Assembly: GCA_031386985.1 (NCBI GenBank) | Contig: JANNCV010000023.1 | Location: 1 to 64,000 of the forward strand | DNA length: 64,000 bases | From: JANJUB01 sp031386985 | Lineage (GTDB): Bacteria > Armatimonadota > Fimbriimonadia > Fimbriimonadales > Fimbriimonadaceae | Reading direction: 5' to 3' | Shown here: positions 1 through 9,800 of the stretch, piece by piece | Numbering within the stretch: the stretch's first letter is position 1 | Layout of the letters: each line of letters begins with the position of its first letter | Position numbers and translations under genes: made by a program | The notes under the pieces: model-generated | Database searches by the model: none | What the model saw: only the letters and a program-made list of their open reading frames with translations | What the model was told of the DNA's origin: nothing

Positions 1-2
1 GC

Positions 3-488
3 TTGACCGGCCTCTACAACCCCCGCCACTTCCACGACACTTGGGCGCGCGAAATGACGCTCTCGATCCGGGGGAAAATTCCGCTCTCACTGATTCTGCT
101 TGACGTTGATAACTTCAAAAAGTACAACGACTCGTTCGGCCACCCCGCTGGCGACTTTGTCCTCAAGCGGATATCAACCATTTTGCGGGAGGCGGCAAGA
201 GAAACGGATGTGGTTGCTCGATACGGCGGCGAAGAATTCGCGGTCATTCTGCCTAACGCCGATATTGAAGGCTCCCTAGTTGTTGCCGAGCGAATGCGGG
301 CTCAGATCGAAGCTGCACATTGGCCTGATCGCCCCGTAACGGCGAGCTTTGGGGTCTCTACAATAAGTCCGTTCAAGACCCCACCAGAGCTGATAAAGGC
401 CGCCGACGAATCGCTTTATGCAGCCAAAGCTGCTGGGCGCAACCGGGTCACTCACATCACCCACGTTGCAACCGACGTCGCCGCCTAA
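3..488 (+). CDS. GGDEF diguanylate cyclase, C-terminal part (5' end outside window)
   Basis: Catalytic domain that would make cyclic di-GMP from two GTP. The frame is open from the first complete codon, and the first residues (LTGLYNPRHF) are the usual beginning of a GGDEF domain, so the leading TTG is an internal Leu codon and the sensor part lies upstream of the window. The active-site motif GGEEF is at residues 75-79 of the visible part. RETD at 66-69, exactly five residues earlier, fits the RxxD product-inhibition site, so the enzyme looks active and feedback-controlled. It overlaps the convergent HNH gene by 4 bp. A riboswitch for its likely product is found at 31.6 kb. Confidence 0.93.
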   Translation: MTGLYNPRHFHDTWAREMTLSIRGKIPLSLILLDVDNFKKYNDSFGHPAGDFVLKRISTILREAARETDVVARYGGEEFAVILPNADIEGSLVVAERMRAQIEAAHWPDRPVTASFGVSTISPFKTPPELIKAADESLYAAKAAGRNRVTHITHVATDVAA

Positions 489-1009
489 TCCCTCGAAAAC
501 TCATCGAATACGGGCAAATAGATATCCCATTCGCCTTTGCTCACCGCCTTCAAGTAGGTTGGCAGAGAAAGATAGGGGATGAAATGAGGCCGCTTCGGCC
601 GTCTCGCTAACTTCATATGAGCCTGTTGAGGAGTCTTATCGCCCTTTTTCAAGTTACATTTTCGGCAACAAGCCACGAGATTATCCCAAGCGTCCGGGCC
701 ACCTGCCCAGCGCGGAGTGACGTGATCAATCGTCAAGTCTCGAGCCCGAGCGCCACAATATTGGCACGTGTAGTTATCGCGCGCCAAGATCGAATGACGA
801 GATAGCCTCAACTGAGGCATGGGGCGGCGTACGGTATAGCGCATTTTTAGAACGCTCGGCGCATCTAAATGGCCTCGCCCCGTCGTGATAGGCCGATCTC
901 TCTGCTGCAAGACCTCCGCCTTGCCCAGCAAAACGAGCGACATCGCGCGATGCATCGTGCAAACGTTTAATGGCTCATAGTTGTTGTTAAGCAGTAGTAC
1001 TTCACCCAT
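485..1009 (-). CDS. HNH endonuclease family protein
   Basis: Putative metal-dependent nuclease of the stand-alone bacterial HNH family of about 170 residues. The core shows a zinc-type CxxC (CQYCG), the HNH segment LTIDHVTPRWAGG, an Asn (DNLVACC) and a second CxxC (CRKC), followed by NLKKGDKTP, all typical of the fold. The N-terminal LLLNNNYEPLNV is shared by this subfamily. ATG at 1009 is chosen over the adjacent GTG at 1012 because GAGGG sits about 8 nt upstream. No restriction or phage genes are adjacent, so the target is unknown. A rho-independent terminator ends only 25 nt upstream of the start, so the gene is shielded from upstream transcription or controlled by attenuation. Confidence 0.85.
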   Translation of the reverse strand: MGEVLLLNNNYEPLNVCTMHRAMSLVLLGKAEVLQQRDRPITTGRGHLDAPSVLKMRYTVRRPMPQLRLSRHSILARDNYTCQYCGARARDLTIDHVTPRWAGGPDAWDNLVACCRKCNLKKGDKTPQQAHMKLARRPKRPHFIPYLSLPTYLKAVSKGEWDIYLPVFDEFSRD

Positions 1010-1034
1010 CACTTTCCCTCAAAATTTTTGGGCC

Positions 1035-1067
1035 AAAAAAAGGCTCGCATGCACGCGCATACGAGCC
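1035..1067 (-). terminator. Rho-independent terminator
   Basis: On the minus strand a stem GGCTCG/CGAGCC (1067-1062 and 1047-1042) with further pairing inside is followed directly by seven U (1041-1035). It ends transcription coming from the WD40 gene or from the structured RNA in between, just before the HNH gene. Confidence 0.75.
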
Positions 1068-1207
1068 ACTGGGGAACCCTTATCGCGCATATCATCGTGT
1101 CACGCCACGAAGGCGGCCACGATCGCAAACTCAAATAAATGGCGCAAAGCGTCATATCTCATGGGTTGAGACGATGAGGTTTTCCCGTTTGTTGCGTAAA
1201 ACGGACT
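1035..1207 (-). ncRNA. Candidate structured ncRNA or riboswitch-like leader upstream of the HNH gene
   Basis: About 200 nt without a gene separates the WD40 stop from the HNH start. On the minus strand it holds three perfect stem-loops in a row: CCGTTT/AAACGG (1204-1199 with 1190-1185), CTCAT/ATGAG (1178-1174 with 1162-1158) and ATCGTG/CACGAT (1123-1118 with 1099-1094, containing an inner CGCC/GGCG hairpin), then the terminator. A TTAATAAT stretch at 1217-1224 could be a -10 element. GGCTCGC at 1233-1227 could pair with the 3' arm of the terminator. I do not recognise a known family. It may be a free RNA, an attenuator, or just a folded 3' UTR. Confidence 0.4.
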
Positions 1208-1235
1208 TCTTGCCTAATTATTAACTGCGAGCCGA

Positions 1236-2213
1236 CTACTTGATGGCTTTGATTTTGGCCACCGTTGCGCCCGCGCCGGGGCCAAGCTTATAGATAATGG
1301 GATAGTCAAAAGCATTCACGGTAACAAAGAATTTGCCGTCGCCGCTAAAGGCCAGCGGAGAGCCTACCGATCGCTGCTGAGGCAGATTGGCAACACTTAA
1401 GAAGCTCTTCGTGTCCCAAACTCTAACCGTGCCATCCGTTGAACTGCTCGCAAGAAATCGCCCGTTGGGCGAGAAAACTACCCTCTGAACCCAGTCCAAA
1501 TGGCCCTTGAAATATCCAATCCGTTTTCCGGTTGCCGTCTCGAACAGCCCTACGTTATTGTCCCGCCCTGCGGTTGCGGTCCTCGTGCCCAAAACATTAA
1601 GATCAAGGTCGTTGATTCCGGTCCCGTGACCCGTAATGGCAATTTTCAACGTACCTGTAGCCGAGATGACTCGGGCTGCCGGGGTGAGCGTCGCCATCGC
1701 AATATTGTCGGTTGCAGCTACAAAGCGTGCGCTAAAAACATTTGCGCCCTTTCCGGCATAGTCCAGTTTCGGCTTCTTCATGTCGGCGAGGTTCCAAAGC
1801 ATCACCTTGTCGTCGTGGCCCGTGCTAAGCATTAGGTTCCCCCTTTTGTTGAAAGCCAGGCTTTGAATCGGCTTAATGTGGGGCCGTATCTCCTTTGCTT
1901 TTGCCCAAGTCTTTGCATTCCAAAAGAAGATCCGGGCGGTTTCATCGCCACTCACGAGCATCTTGCCGTCTGGGCTCCATGCCAAGGCTTGAGCGGCTTG
2001 GGTGTGTCCTTGCAGCGTTCGCAGAGTTTGACCAGTGGTTGCATCTACGATTCGAATCGTCCCATCCTCAATCCCGATTGCAACTTTAGCGCCCACTGGC
2101 GCGAAGGCCACCGAAACGGCTCTTACCCCGGTAAGGGTTCGTTGGGAAATGATTGTAAAACTTGGCGATTTCTGAACAGTTAGAGTGGAGAGAACGATTA
2201 GGGTTGAAATCAT
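1236..2213 (-). CDS. WD40-repeat beta-propeller protein, probably secreted
   Basis: About 325 residues forming a WD40 propeller. Repeats are visible as GHTQAAQALAWSPDGKMLVS, then IKPIQSLAFNKRGNLMLSTG, GHGTGINDLDLNVLGTRTAT and GHLDWVQRVVFSPNGRFLAS, with closing strands such as GTVRVWD and KVMLWNL. ATG at 2213 is preferred over the TTG at 2234; it gives an N-terminus (MISTLIVLSTLTVQ) that resembles a weak signal peptide. TTAGAT lies 6 nt before this ATG. Such propellers are binding scaffolds; no catalytic residues are recognised. It is divergent from the TlpA-like gene. Confidence 0.8.
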   Translation of the reverse strand: MISTLIVLSTLTVQKSPSFTIISQRTLTGVRAVSVAFAPVGAKVAIGIEDGTIRIVDATTGQTLRTLQGHTQAAQALAWSPDGKMLVSGDETARIFFWNAKTWAKAKEIRPHIKPIQSLAFNKRGNLMLSTGHDDKVMLWNLADMKKPKLDYAGKGANVFSARFVAATDNIAMATLTPAARVISATGTLKIAITGHGTGINDLDLNVLGTRTATAGRDNNVGLFETATGKRIGYFKGHLDWVQRVVFSPNGRFLASSSTDGTVRVWDTKSFLSVANLPQQRSVGSPLAFSGDGKFFVTVNAFDYPIIYKLGPGAGATVAKIKAIK

Positions 2214-2297
2214 GCTCTTATCTAAACGTTTCAAACCTCTTTGAGGGTTCCTAGAACCGCTGAAGCAATTTCAACGTCTTTACTCGTAGAGAATACT

Positions 2298-3422
2298 ATG
2301 AAATCTCAATCACGTCTGCTTGCCTGTTCAATGCTCTTCATTTTCGCGTCTATCTCTATGGCCCAAAAGCTGGGGATTGGCGACGCGGCCCCGCCGATGA
2401 CCATCACTAAATGGATCAAGGGCGATAAGGTTGCAAAGTTCGATGCCAACCGCACGTACGTCGTTGAGTTTTGGGCAACTTGGTGTGGTCCTTGCCGCGA
2501 GACGATTCCCCATTTGACCGACCTAGCCAAGAAGTTCGGAAAGAAAGTGACGTTCACCGGAATTAGCATTTGGGAGAAGCAAGAGAAGAAAGATTACATG
2601 GACACTGTGACCAAATTTGTGGCGGATATGGGCAAGAAAATGGCCTATAACGTAGGCGCCGAAGGCGGTAATCGAGAAATGGCGCGCGATTGGATGGAAG
2701 CTGCAGGTGAAACCGGAATCCCCGCCGCCTTTATCATTCACCAAGGCAAGGTGGCCTGGATCGGACACCCCATGTCGGACCTCGAAGAGACACTTGACAC
2801 AATCTTAGCCGGAAAATATAGCTTTGAAATGGCCAAGGCCAAACATGCAAAAGTGGCATCCGAGAAACAAAAGCAGATGGCCGAAATGAAGCAAGCCATT
2901 CAGGATCAGCAAAAGCTTCAAGGCCTAATGAAGCCGTTTGGTGAAGCCATGAACGCGGGAGACTCCGCGAAAGCGCTCGGCATTCTAAACAATGTTCTGA
3001 AAGAGGAGCCGAAATATGAGAAGTACCTCTGGGAATTGAAATTCAACGTTCTCATGGATGAGGATGAGAAGGAGATTCCCGCCTATTTCGAAAGACTATC
3101 CTCGGGCATATTTAAAGATGATTTCATGGCGCTGAACTCAATGGCTTGGAAAATAGTAGATGAGGAGCTTTCATGGAGAAAGCGTGATTACGTGCTTGCC
3201 ATGAAACTTGCAATACGGGCGGACGAACTTTCGGATCACAAAGAGTGGGCCATTCTTGATACTCTGGCGCTCACTCAGTTCCATAACAAACTGATTGATC
3301 TTGCAATTGATAACCAGGCCAAAGCAGTTAAGCTCATGCTTGCGGACAAGGCCGCCGATGAAGACTCCAAGAAGGACCTTCAGGATCGCTTGGCGAAGTT
3401 CAAAAAAGCCAAAGGCGGATAA
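2298..3422 (+). CDS. Secreted TlpA/ResA-like thioredoxin-fold protein with C-terminal helical extension
   Basis: Thiol-disulfide oxidoreductase-like protein of 374 residues. ATG at 2298 is chosen over an in-frame TTG at 2241 because it begins a clear signal peptide (MKSQSRLLACSMLFIFASIS, cleavage near AQ). The thioredoxin domain follows, with the redox motif WCGPC inside FWATWCGPCRETIPHL and the cis-Pro segment TGIPAAF, so it should act outside the cytoplasm. After about residue 190 comes a charged helical region (KHAKVASEKQKQMAEMKQ) and a long alpha-helical C-terminus that could be TPR-like. This extension is longer than in plain TlpA proteins, and its role is unknown. Confidence 0.85.
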   Translation: MKSQSRLLACSMLFIFASISMAQKLGIGDAAPPMTITKWIKGDKVAKFDANRTYVVEFWATWCGPCRETIPHLTDLAKKFGKKVTFTGISIWEKQEKKDYMDTVTKFVADMGKKMAYNVGAEGGNREMARDWMEAAGETGIPAAFIIHQGKVAWIGHPMSDLEETLDTILAGKYSFEMAKAKHAKVASEKQKQMAEMKQAIQDQQKLQGLMKPFGEAMNAGDSAKALGILNNVLKEEPKYEKYLWELKFNVLMDEDEKEIPAYFERLSSGIFKDDFMALNSMAWKIVDEELSWRKRDYVLAMKLAIRADELSDHKEWAILDTLALTQFHNKLIDLAIDNQAKAVKLMLADKAADEDSKKDLQDRLAKFKKAKGG

Positions 3423-3508
3423 GCCGGAACCATCCAGATCAGGAAAGCGTTTCGTTAGATCACGGCACCAAATGCCGGCTGCCTTAACCGTGCCAAAATT
3501 ACACACTC

Positions 3509-4777
3509 ATGAAGCCCATATCAAATATGCAAAAGAAGATGGCCAAGCGCACCCTCTTCAGTATTCTCGCCATCTTGCTCTTGATTGTGGGGTTTCAGTG
3601 GTGGACCAAGAATGTACGTGACCCCAACTTCGGCACCTTCGACTCGGCGGGATACATTGCCGCCATTCGAGGCCAGGGCGATGAATCGCAGATCGTCCTC
3701 ATTGATCCCAATGGCAAAGTTACCGAAAGCCCCGATTTCGTCAAAGGATCGGCCGATGAAAACCCCGAATGGAGCCCCGATGGTCAACGTATCTTCTTTG
3801 AGTCAGATCGCGCCGATCGCCAAAGCCACATTTTTCGTTGGAATCCGTCCCCTCGATTTGAAGGCGTACAACGTCTAACCCTTGATTCTCGAAGTAAATC
3901 GGGCCTAACCTTTGAAGTTCCTGGCGCCGAGTCGACTAGCCTAGATGGATTGTATCTTTCAGGCGGAACCGTAATGTACTTTGATCCCTCGAACCCGAAA
4001 GCTACCCGTCAAGTGCTACCACCAACGGTTCAAAATGCTCCCACTGGAAAAGACCAAGAAGCTGGACGCGGTGGACAGTTTGATGAAATGTACGCCAAAT
4101 TTGGATCAAGCTTCAAAGTTGCCAAGTGGGGACCGAACAAGAGCTGGATCGCTTGCGTTATGAGGCATCCCGAGGGTGGTGAAACCCTAATCTTGCAAGA
4201 CATGAAGTCGGAAGCGGCCCCTGAACCCATCCCATTCATGGGGGAGCGCGTTGATATTGACGTCTCAAAAACCGGCCGCCTAGTGGTCACTATTCTGAAC
4301 TGCCAGTTTGTCGAAGGAATGGCACCTCCGCAAGCGAGAGAAGGAAACATCGTTCGAAGCCCTTTTCGACACGGCACGATCCTAGTTGACGTTGCCCTTG
4401 GCGGAAAGAGCGAAATGAATCCGATCGTTTTCCACCCTAATGATTCCGTCGCGTTTATCGCCCCAAAAATCTCGCCCGATGGCGAAAGCGTCGCCTTCCT
4501 TGCTGGTCCAACTAGCGGAGGGCGAGTTGAAATCAGCTCGGTTTACGTTTGCAAACTTGAGAAAGGCGGCGGAACAGATTCTCGGGCCGCGATGAAGAGC
4601 ACGGCCGTACGAGATGCGGTGTGGACCACCGATAGTTCCAAGCTTCTGCTTACCCTCATTGAAGGAGAAGGACAAGCCATCTATAGTGTCAACAGAGACG
4701 GAACCGACCTGAAAAATCTCACGAAAGGACTGGGAAGCTTCCGATCTCCGCGAATGAGCCCAACGGTCAAGAAATAG
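3509..4777 (+). CDS. Membrane-anchored TolB-like (PD40) beta-propeller protein
   Basis: Up to 422 residues. A basic N-terminus and one hydrophobic segment (LFSILAILLLIVGFQWW) form a signal anchor. The rest carries WD40-like/PD40 repeats: ADENPEWSPDGQRIFFESD, KISPDGESVAFLAG and DGTDLKNLTKGLGSFRSPRM are typical of the TolB propeller. It probably lies on the outer face of the inner membrane and binds partners rather than catalysing a reaction. Two further in-frame ATG codons (Met7, Met11) are possible starts. It follows the TlpA-like gene by 86 bp on the same strand. No Pal or Tol genes are adjacent, so a Tol-Pal function is not implied. Confidence 0.72.
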   Translation: MKPISNMQKKMAKRTLFSILAILLLIVGFQWWTKNVRDPNFGTFDSAGYIAAIRGQGDESQIVLIDPNGKVTESPDFVKGSADENPEWSPDGQRIFFESDRADRQSHIFRWNPSPRFEGVQRLTLDSRSKSGLTFEVPGAESTSLDGLYLSGGTVMYFDPSNPKATRQVLPPTVQNAPTGKDQEAGRGGQFDEMYAKFGSSFKVAKWGPNKSWIACVMRHPEGGETLILQDMKSEAAPEPIPFMGERVDIDVSKTGRLVVTILNCQFVEGMAPPQAREGNIVRSPFRHGTILVDVALGGKSEMNPIVFHPNDSVAFIAPKISPDGESVAFLAGPTSGGRVEISSVYVCKLEKGGGTDSRAAMKSTAVRDAVWTTDSSKLLLTLIEGEGQAIYSVNRDGTDLKNLTKGLGSFRSPRMSPTVKK

Positions 4778-4778
4778 C

Positions 4779-5591
4779 TTAACCCGCCGGCTTTTCTTCG
4801 ATATGAAGGTAGAGGAATTTTTCTAGCGCTATCTTCATTAGCCAACCCTGCTTGGTGAGGGAAGCTTTTTGGGCATTGGGGCCCCCGATGAATTCAAAAT
4901 CCTGGCCGGTGTATCGCACTCCGCCCCAAACCCCGCCAAAGGGCCCGGATGATTTCACCGATTGCTTGACGGGAGTCCCCGTAAATGGATCAAGCAAGTA
5001 GTAAGTCTTTTCCTTTAACAACATCTCATTGGGGAGTCTAAAGATGGGCCTAAATGCGGAGTTGGCCAGCTCTTCCATTGGCATGGCCGGATGAATCGGG
5101 CCCATAGAACGTTTGCCTCGATCGGGGCTCACCAATACCACGGAATAGGTGTCCTTGTCATAATTTGCCTCCATCGTCCAAACTTGGCCGGCAGCATCCA
5201 ATTGATAGCTCTCGCTCAGAATCCGCCCCTGCTCCGTAACGAACCAATGGCGCTGGGCTTGCAGTCGAATCTCTAGATTTTCACCAGCGAATTTGATTTT
5301 TTGTGCCCTAGAGGCCTGAGCATCAATATCAAGGCATTCCTGGCTGCCAATCAGCGCTTTTCGAATTCGCACCGATAAGGTGCCGATCCGCACGTTATCA
5401 AAATTAATTGGGGCACGTTTGAGTTCGTCCCACATTTTTTGATAGTTGTCAACATACAGGCCGTAAATCTCAAGGGGCTGGACCTTTGCGCCAATAAGCA
5501 CTTCACGATGAATCGAGATGACCGGCAATTCTAGGTCTTTCAGGCGCAGCTGAGCTTGTTGAAATCCTAGAGAGAGCGCCGAAAACAACAT
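4779..5591 (-). CDS. Hypothetical secreted protein
   Basis: A 270-residue protein that I do not recognise. The short hydrophobic N-terminus (MLFSALSLGF followed by QQAQ) looks like a signal peptide. The rest is beta-rich with no cysteines in a motif and no obvious catalytic residues; it resembles uncharacterised periplasmic proteins that describe an outer-membrane or lipid-linked substrate, but that is only an impression. It converges with the TolB-like gene (1 bp between stop codons) and is divergent from the DUF1611 gene, so it is transcribed alone. Confidence 0.6.
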   Translation of the reverse strand: MLFSALSLGFQQAQLRLKDLELPVISIHREVLIGAKVQPLEIYGLYVDNYQKMWDELKRAPINFDNVRIGTLSVRIRKALIGSQECLDIDAQASRAQKIKFAGENLEIRLQAQRHWFVTEQGRILSESYQLDAAGQVWTMEANYDKDTYSVVLVSPDRGKRSMGPIHPAMPMEELANSAFRPIFRLPNEMLLKEKTYYLLDPFTGTPVKQSVKSSGPFGGVWGGVRYTGQDFEFIGGPNAQKASLTKQGWLMKIALEKFLYLHIEEKPAG

Positions 5592-5766
5592 TTCAATAGT
5601 TTGACGTATGAACTAAGCTATGCAACTCATTCCGAAATGAACAAAATGACCCGGTTGGGCGTTGTGAGCGACCCCAACTTTCTGAAGTTCTCTACGGCAC
5701 CCGAACCATACCGACTTCCCACGAACTTCCGCCGAACCCAAACAAAATTGGGAATACTAGTCCGAG

Positions 5767-6801
5767 ATGCTAAAGCCCGAAACTCCCCTTGCCCTCTTTA
5801 TGGAGGGTGCGCTTGGCGAACGGGTAGGAAAGATGGGATATGGCATTCTTCGCTATTCGCCCAATCCCGTCGCGTGCATCGTTGATTCCCGTTTTGCGGG
5901 CAAATCGCTCGGCGAAGTCTTCCCTGAATTCCAACCCGCAAATCGGCCCGCCGTTCCGATCGTTGGCGCGGTCCAGGAAGCAGCGCAAAGAGGCGCAAAA
6001 TCGCTCGTACTTGGAATCGCGCCGGGAGGCGGACGTATTCCCATGGAGTGGCTTGCCCCAATTGATGAGGCCGTAAGATTGGGGATGGGGGTTGTGAATG
6101 GCCTGCACGAGCAGCTCGCCAATCGCTACCCCGGTTCCTCTGACATTTGGGATTTACGCCAGGAGCCACCGGGACTGAGTCCAGGACGTGGCCTCGCCTG
6201 CGATCTAACCAACAAACGAATTTTGATGGTTGGAACCGACATGGCGGTGGGTAAGATGACGGCGGGCTTGGAAATCTGGCGGGCGGCCCAAAGGCAAGGA
6301 ATCCGGGCTAGTTTCGTGGCAACCGGTCAGATTGGAATTGTCATTACGGGGGCAGGGGTGCCGCTTGATGCCGTGCGCGTTGACTATGCTAGCGGCGCAA
6401 TCGAGCGAGAAGTGATGGCTCAAGCGGATAGTGAGTGGGTCATTATCGAAGGGCAGGGCGCGCTAAACCACCCAGGTTCCACTTCCCCGCTTCCCCTACT
6501 TCGCGGCAGTTGCCCAACGCATTTAGTTCTTTGTTGCCGCGCCGGTCAAGATTCGCTTTTCCGAATGCCTGAAATCCCTATTCCGCCATTGCCCGTTCTG
6601 ATTCTGCTTTATGAAGATCTCTCAGAGGTTGCCGGAACCTTTCCCCGCGCCCGGTGCGCGGGAATTGCCGTGAACACGGCTCACATCACCGATGATCTCG
6701 AAGCTGAGACTATGATAAATCAGATTGAAAGCGAAACCGGCCTCCCCGCTTGCGACCCCGTACGCTCTGGCGCCGATAAGTTGATGATAGCCATTTCATA
6801 G
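5767..6801 (+). CDS. DUF1611 family protein (DgcN-like NAD-independent P-loop protein)
   Basis: A 344-residue member of the DUF1611 family, whose characterised relatives (DgcN) take part in D-glutamate metabolism as N-acetyltransferases. Visible landmarks are the N-terminal Rossmann-like part (CIVDSRFAGKSLGEVFP), IAPGGGRIP, and the C-terminal P-loop-like segment VGTDMAVGKMTAGLEI followed by GQIGIVITGAGV and EGQGALNHPG. Family length is normal. The usual partner, an enolase-superfamily epimerase, is not next to it. It is followed directly by tamB. Substrate assignment is inference from the family. Confidence 0.75.
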   Translation: MLKPETPLALFMEGALGERVGKMGYGILRYSPNPVACIVDSRFAGKSLGEVFPEFQPANRPAVPIVGAVQEAAQRGAKSLVLGIAPGGGRIPMEWLAPIDEAVRLGMGVVNGLHEQLANRYPGSSDIWDLRQEPPGLSPGRGLACDLTNKRILMVGTDMAVGKMTAGLEIWRAAQRQGIRASFVATGQIGIVITGAGVPLDAVRVDYASGAIEREVMAQADSEWVIIEGQGALNHPGSTSPLPLLRGSCPTHLVLCCRAGQDSLFRMPEIPIPPLPVLILLYEDLSEVAGTFPRARCAGIAVNTAHITDDLEAETMINQIESETGLPACDPVRSGADKLMIAIS

Positions 6802-6867
6802 TGGCAAGCGTCCATACTACTAATCATAAGAAACTTTGTCCGCTCAATTGGGTTAATTTGGTGGTTA

Positions 6868-9800
6868 GTGCCGTGCGCATACATGGCTCATCGGGGCTAC
6901 CATTACATCTGGGCGTGCATTTTAGAGGTCACCTCCGGGTCTCATGCCGCAGATTTGGAGATACAAACCGCGGGCGGAGTTCTAAAGCTTCACGCCGAGC
7001 ACTTTGTTTTCGATATCAAAGAAAACCGCCTTCACTTGGCCGGTGTTACCCTTCATGAACCTGATGGCAAGAGACTCGTTTCTTTTGAAGAAGCAACATT
7101 CGTAGATTTTGTCCCAGGGCAAAAGACCGTCAAAGGCAGAATTCGGGGGCTTCGTGGTCGCCTTACACGCATGAAAGACGGAAGCTGGGCGTTCGAAAAA
7201 TACCTAACGATATCAGAGGCCGAACCCTCAAAAGTTGCGTTCAGCGTCCGCTTGGAAGATTCCGCTCTGAGATTTGAGGACTTGGCCGCGCCCGGTAGCC
7301 AGCCGCGCTGGATTTCGAGTCCGTCGTTCGACTTGGATGGCTACGGCGATCAGTTTTTTGGAAAGGGGTCAGCAAAGATTGAGCGCGCGGGCCTAAGCAC
7401 CCTCGTGATAAGAAAGCAAAGCGGAAACAAGGGAATTGAGCTGGAAGGCCAGGCAAACCTTGACCTCGCCGATCTCACAAAATGGCTCACGATTGCGCCC
7501 GAAGGAAAGGGAGTTGATTGGCTGAGGAGTCTGCGAGTTACTTTCGCTCATGCGGTTGGGCCGTGGTCCTTTGCAATCACCCCGAGCGCAACCACGTTTC
7601 GAGCCCAGACATCCCTTAGCCTGCGAGACCTACACTACGGCGAATATAGGGCTAACGTAGCCACCGCCAAAGGCGTCATCACAGAGCATGGATTTGATGG
7701 GACTGTTGATGCTAGCCAAGGCGGCACAAAAGCTCACTTTTCGGGAAGGCTACGCTGGGATCAGGAGTTTTGGATGACCGGCGAACTGCAGGCAAGCTCT
7801 CCGAACGCTGCCGCCCTGCCGAAGTTCGCCAAGTCGTCGCTTCCCAAGGGACTAACCTTCAAAGGCGGTTATCTTCATGGATGGATGAACTACCAGCGGG
7901 ATTTCGCCATGCAGGGCAGGCTCACCGCCGATGAAGTGAAGTATGAAGGCGAAGTCATAACCAACGGTCGCGCCTGGCTGAACTTGAACCCAACTACAAC
8001 CACCGTCAATTTGCAGTCAGCCCGCTATCGGGACGGGCAGATCTCTGGTGCGGCCCAGATAACGAACGGACAACTTACCGGCTACGTGCACGCTCCAAAG
8101 CTGAGCCTCGGACCCGTCCTCAGAAGTTACGGAGTTAACAGTTTCGAAGGTGAAGGGGCCGTAACGGCCACGATTTCGGGGACCACCGCCAAGCCCCGCG
8201 TCGCCTTTCAGTCCACTGGCTCGGCCAGATCAACTCCGAACCTAACGCAAAATGGCGATTCGGAGGTGCTTGATCTCGGTCTGTTTAGCGTCAGAGGTTC
8301 ATGGTTTGGCGATTCAATCTTTGTCGAGAGAGCCACCTTGGAGGGAAGCAATGGCGCCGCGTACGCTAAAGGAGAGATCAACCTTAGAGACCGGCAACTG
8401 AAACTAGACTTACTTGCGAAAGAGTTCCCCCTCGGCGTCGTCTCTAAGGATGTGGCTGGCTCAGCCTCCTTTAGCGGTTCCCTGACGGGTGGATTTGGAA
8501 ACCTTTCCGCCCAGGGACGGAGCGAAGTCTATGGCCTCAAGGTTTCTGGACAGGATTTGCCCGTTGTCATTGCTGACCTCTTAATAAACAACCAAAGGCT
8601 AACGGCGACAAACTTGGTGGGATTTCGGCGCAGTTCGCGCATCGAAGGCACGGCCTATCTGGACCTCAAGTCTAATTCCATTGGCGGCAACATCACCGCC
8701 AGCGGGATTCAACTCGGCGAGTGGTTCCCCGATCGCGTGGCCGGGATCCTTGATGTAACCAAAGCCTCGATTGGGGGAACCCTAGCCAGACCCACATTAA
8801 CCGCATCACTTTCAGGAAGGAACCTGGTCGCACCGGGAGTTAAGATTGATGTCGGCGAGGGCGAGATTCTTTTTGCCGATGGCACCGTCCACATTACGCA
8901 AGGCACGGCTCGTAGCGGGACGGGTGTGGCAACCGGTGCCGGTACCTACAACCTCGCCCAACAATCGGGCAGTTTTGATTTGGTCGTTCAGAACTTCCCG
9001 CTCGCTCAACTCCTCGTAGAGTCGGCGCAAAAGCTTGAACTAGATGGAACTCTGTCCGGTAAGGGTACGGTCGCGGTCCAGCGCGGGGCGTTTTCTAGTC
9101 TGGAATCTACTGGGCGCATCAATGCTTTAAAAGTTGGGAATGAACCCATCGGTAGCGGCACTTTCACCGCATCCCACGAGGGAGGCAAGTGGAGCGGAAG
9201 CGCTATGGTGGGGCAGTTGGATTCATTCGTGGAGATTACTAAACTCGAGGCCGAACCCAGTTCCGAATCACTTGCCGCTGATCTGACTGCATTTAACATT
9301 CCGATTTCGAAACTATTCGCGATTTCGACCCAGTTGGGCTTGCCCGAGGACTGGAAACAACATCTCTCCCGTTTGGAGGGTCGCTTTGATTTCGGAGGAA
9401 GCATCGGTGGAAAGTGGTCTAATCCGATCATCGAATCCCGAACGCTAACGCTGGACGAGCTCAAATTAGATGGAGTTAGTAGCGGAAAACTCGAAGCGAA
9501 ATTTAGCCGGAACGACGCCATTTGGAGTATTGAGCGGCTGACTCTGACCGGCCCCGGCGAATTTAACGTAACGGGCACCATTGACGAGAAGGGCGACACG
9601 AAGCTCGAAGGCAGCCTCAACAACGTTGGGTCTGATTGGCTGAGTCTTCTTCTACCGGGAATCAACGGCGTTCCGGGCCGATACGACATATCGCAGTTCG
9701 TCGTTGAGGGCCCCACGAAGTCTCCCATGATCCAGGCGAGCCTTGGCTTCAAGGCCGCCGGAAGCAACAACCGATCTTTGGACATCGAGGCCCGCGTGAG

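Noticed and set aside
2241..2297. Earlier TTG start for the TlpA-like gene
   Set aside because: Adds 19 residues before a clear signal peptide that starts with ATG at 2298.
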